DNA of 64,000 nt from Pinibacter aurantiacus (GTDB taxonomy: Bacteria > Bacteroidota > Bacteroidia > Chitinophagales > Chitinophagaceae): NCBI RefSeq assembly GCF_019130065.1, contig NZ_JAHSPG010000016.1:248001-312000 (forward strand), written 5' to 3'. Made by a program: the position numbers and the translations under genes. Shown in pieces: positions 62,569 through 64,000 of this stretch (position 1 is its first letter; every line of letters starts with the position of its first letter). The notes under the pieces were generated by a model, which saw nothing but the letters and a program-made list of their open reading frames with translations, did no database searches and had not been told where the DNA came from.

Positions 62569-64000
62569 ATGCGACTGACCAAAACTTGTTGTAGAGAGAC
62601 AAACTGGCGATTGCCCGCCGTGAAAAAAACTCCCTTCCTGTTGGCTGTTGTTTTCTGTTTTCAAAAACAAACAATGGCAGTACCGGGACACCTTAACCTC
62701 CCTTATAATAATATAGGGAACCAGGTAAAATCTCCCACAAAATCTATTGGCGGAAAAGTAACCGACAATGCCGGCAAACCCCTTGCCGAGGTATCTGTAT
62801 CGGTAAAAGGTTCCGGCCACGGAACAACCACGAACGCGGATGGCGTTTTTAAAATTGACGCAAACAAAGGGGACGTTCTTCAATTTTCATTGGTAGGCTA
62901 CCCCGCTGTTACTATTACTGTTGATGACAGGACGAGCTTCAGTGTAACGATGAAACCTGAATCTGCCGGCTTGTCTGAGGTGGTAGTGGTTGGCTATGGT
63001 TCTCAAAAAAAGGTAAACCTTACCGGAGCCGTTGCGCAGGTCACAGCAAAAGAAATTGAGGGCCGTCCGGTTGCCAATGTTGGCCAGGCACTGCAGGGTG
63101 TTATTCCTAACCTGAACGTGACCAATAGTAACGGAAGTCCAAATGCTACGCCGTCACTGAACGTAAGAGGTGGTACTTCATTTACGAAAAACAGTAGTGG
63201 CGACTTTGTCATTCAGAATGGTTCGCCTTTTACGCTGGTTGACAATATTCCAATGGACATTAGCCAGGTTAACCCTGAGGATATTGAGAGCATTTCCCTT
63301 TTAAAAGACGCTGCTTCTTCTGCCATTTACGGAGCAAGGGCCGCCTACGGTGTATTGTTGGTGACCACTAAAAAAGGAAAGAAAACTGACAAGCCAAGTA
63401 TTGCTTATTACAACGACTTTCAGTGGAACAAACCTGCGGCGATACCTGATCTTTTGAACGCGTACGAAATTCAGGACGCGCTGATCAAAGCGCAAAGCTT
63501 CACAAATGGTTCAGCATCTACCGATATGATTACCAAGCTGGCGGCCATAAAAGCTTATATGGACAATCCCACAACTGCATCGCCTTATATCATGAGCGTG
63601 CCGGGCAATGATGCGAGCAACATCATTTGGGTGGCCAACCAAAATCCTTACAAAGAAGCGGTGAGAGCTTCTTCTCCGATGCAAAAACACAACCTGAGCT
63701 TGTCCGGTGGTAGTGAAAAATCTACTTACTATGCTTCACTCGGCTACCTTGATCAGGATGGTATATACAAGCTGAATACGGATAAATTCAAGCGCTACAA
63801 TGCAACCTTCAATTTGTCCTCACAAGTGACCAACTGGTTCAAACTTGATTTCAGAACCAATTATTATAATACCACTTACACGCAGCCCGTTAACCCGGAT
63901 GGCAAAGGCGGTTGGTGGAGAGCTCTTTCGCAGGAGCCTGAAAGAAACGTGAACATGCCGCTGCATGCTCCGGCCAATGCGCCTAACAATATGGGTGGCA
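62569..64000 (+). CDS. SusC-like TonB-dependent receptor, N-terminal part (cut by window end)
   Basis: An open frame from ATG 62569 to the window end (477 codons). After a long, hydrophobic-poor N-terminus (possible alternative start further in, such as the GTG at 62620 that begins VKKTPFLLAVVFCF), a carboxypeptidase-regulatory-like domain starts IGGKVTDNAGKPLAEVSVSV. Then come LSEVVVVGYGSQKK, the plug (ANVGQALQGVIPNLNV, VRGGTS, LLKDAASSAIYGARAAYGVLL) and the start of the barrel. The SusD partner should lie just beyond the window. It is divergent from the HTCS. Confidence 0.93.
   Translation, partial: MRLTKTCCRETNWRLPAVKKTPFLLAVVFCFQKQTMAVPGHLNLPYNNIGNQVKSPTKSIGGKVTDNAGKPLAEVSVSVKGSGHGTTTNADGVFKIDANKGDVLQFSLVGYPAVTITVDDRTSFSVTMKPESAGLSEVVVVGYGSQKKVNLTGAVAQVTAKEIEGRPVANVGQALQGVIPNLNVTNSNGSPNATPSLNVRGGTSFTKNSSGDFVIQNGSPFTLVDNIPMDISQVNPEDIESISLLKDAASSAIYGARAAYGVLLVTTKKGKKTDKPSIAYYNDFQWNKPAAIPDLLNAYEIQDALIKAQSFTNGSASTDMITKLAAIKAYMDNPTTASPYIMSVPGNDASNIIWVANQNPYKEAVRASSPMQKHNLSLSGGSEKSTYYASLGYLDQDGIYKLNTDKFKRYNATFNLSSQVTNWFKLDFRTNYYNTTYTQPVNPDGKGGWWRALSQEPERNVNMPLHAPANAPNNMGG

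Overview
The window looks like a chromosomal segment of a Bacteroidota, most plausibly Chitinophagaceae or a close relative. The basis is several SusC/SusD pairs, a hybrid two-component sensor, a FecI/FecR-type sigma/anti-sigma pair, promoters of the TTTG/TAnnTTTG type, and low-GC A-rich start regions with little Shine-Dalgarno. The family placement is inference; no marker was searched.

Region 1 (1-9.7 kb) is mostly housekeeping: a cut-off GT-C-like membrane protein, a FadN-type beta-oxidation enzyme, a PchR/AraC-type regulator, an LD-carboxypeptidase, methionyl-tRNA synthetase, tRNA-Pro(TGG) and a YwqK-like lipoprotein. The gaps between most of these genes carry inverted arrays of a TTGAAAA/TTGAGAG-type short repeat.

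Region 2 (9.7-38.6 kb) is a long glycan-utilisation locus. A LacI-family regulator is divergent from two successive SusC-SusD-fasciclin-lipoprotein modules. These are followed by two LamG lipoproteins with degenerate phosphatase-like N-termini flanking an M60 metallopeptidase, then a set of secreted degradative proteins: DUF3472, a metallophosphoesterase, GH88/105, DUF2264 and an unassigned toroid-like protein. The set suggests uptake and breakdown of a uronic-acid-containing, possibly protein-linked glycan.

Region 3 (38.8-53.9 kb) has an unknown exported protein and a sulfatase on the minus strand. Divergent from them are a sigma factor, FecR, a third SusC/SusD pair, a Tat-type metallophosphoesterase and a type I phosphodiesterase-like phosphatase. 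The same 15-base sequence, with a perfect CAAACGTTTG core, precedes both SusC1 and the sigma factor, so the LacI-type regulator may control both loci.

Region 4 (54-58.2 kb) holds a TPR histidine kinase and its response regulator. Directly downstream are two tandem 479-base units, each with a palindrome, a TAnnTTTG promoter, a conserved long stem and a strong terminator. These are candidate paired structured small RNAs and are the strongest undescribed feature here.

Region 5 (58.2-64 kb) is a hybrid two-component regulator divergent from a fourth SusC gene that runs off the window. At least five further families of intergenic palindromes occur in the window.
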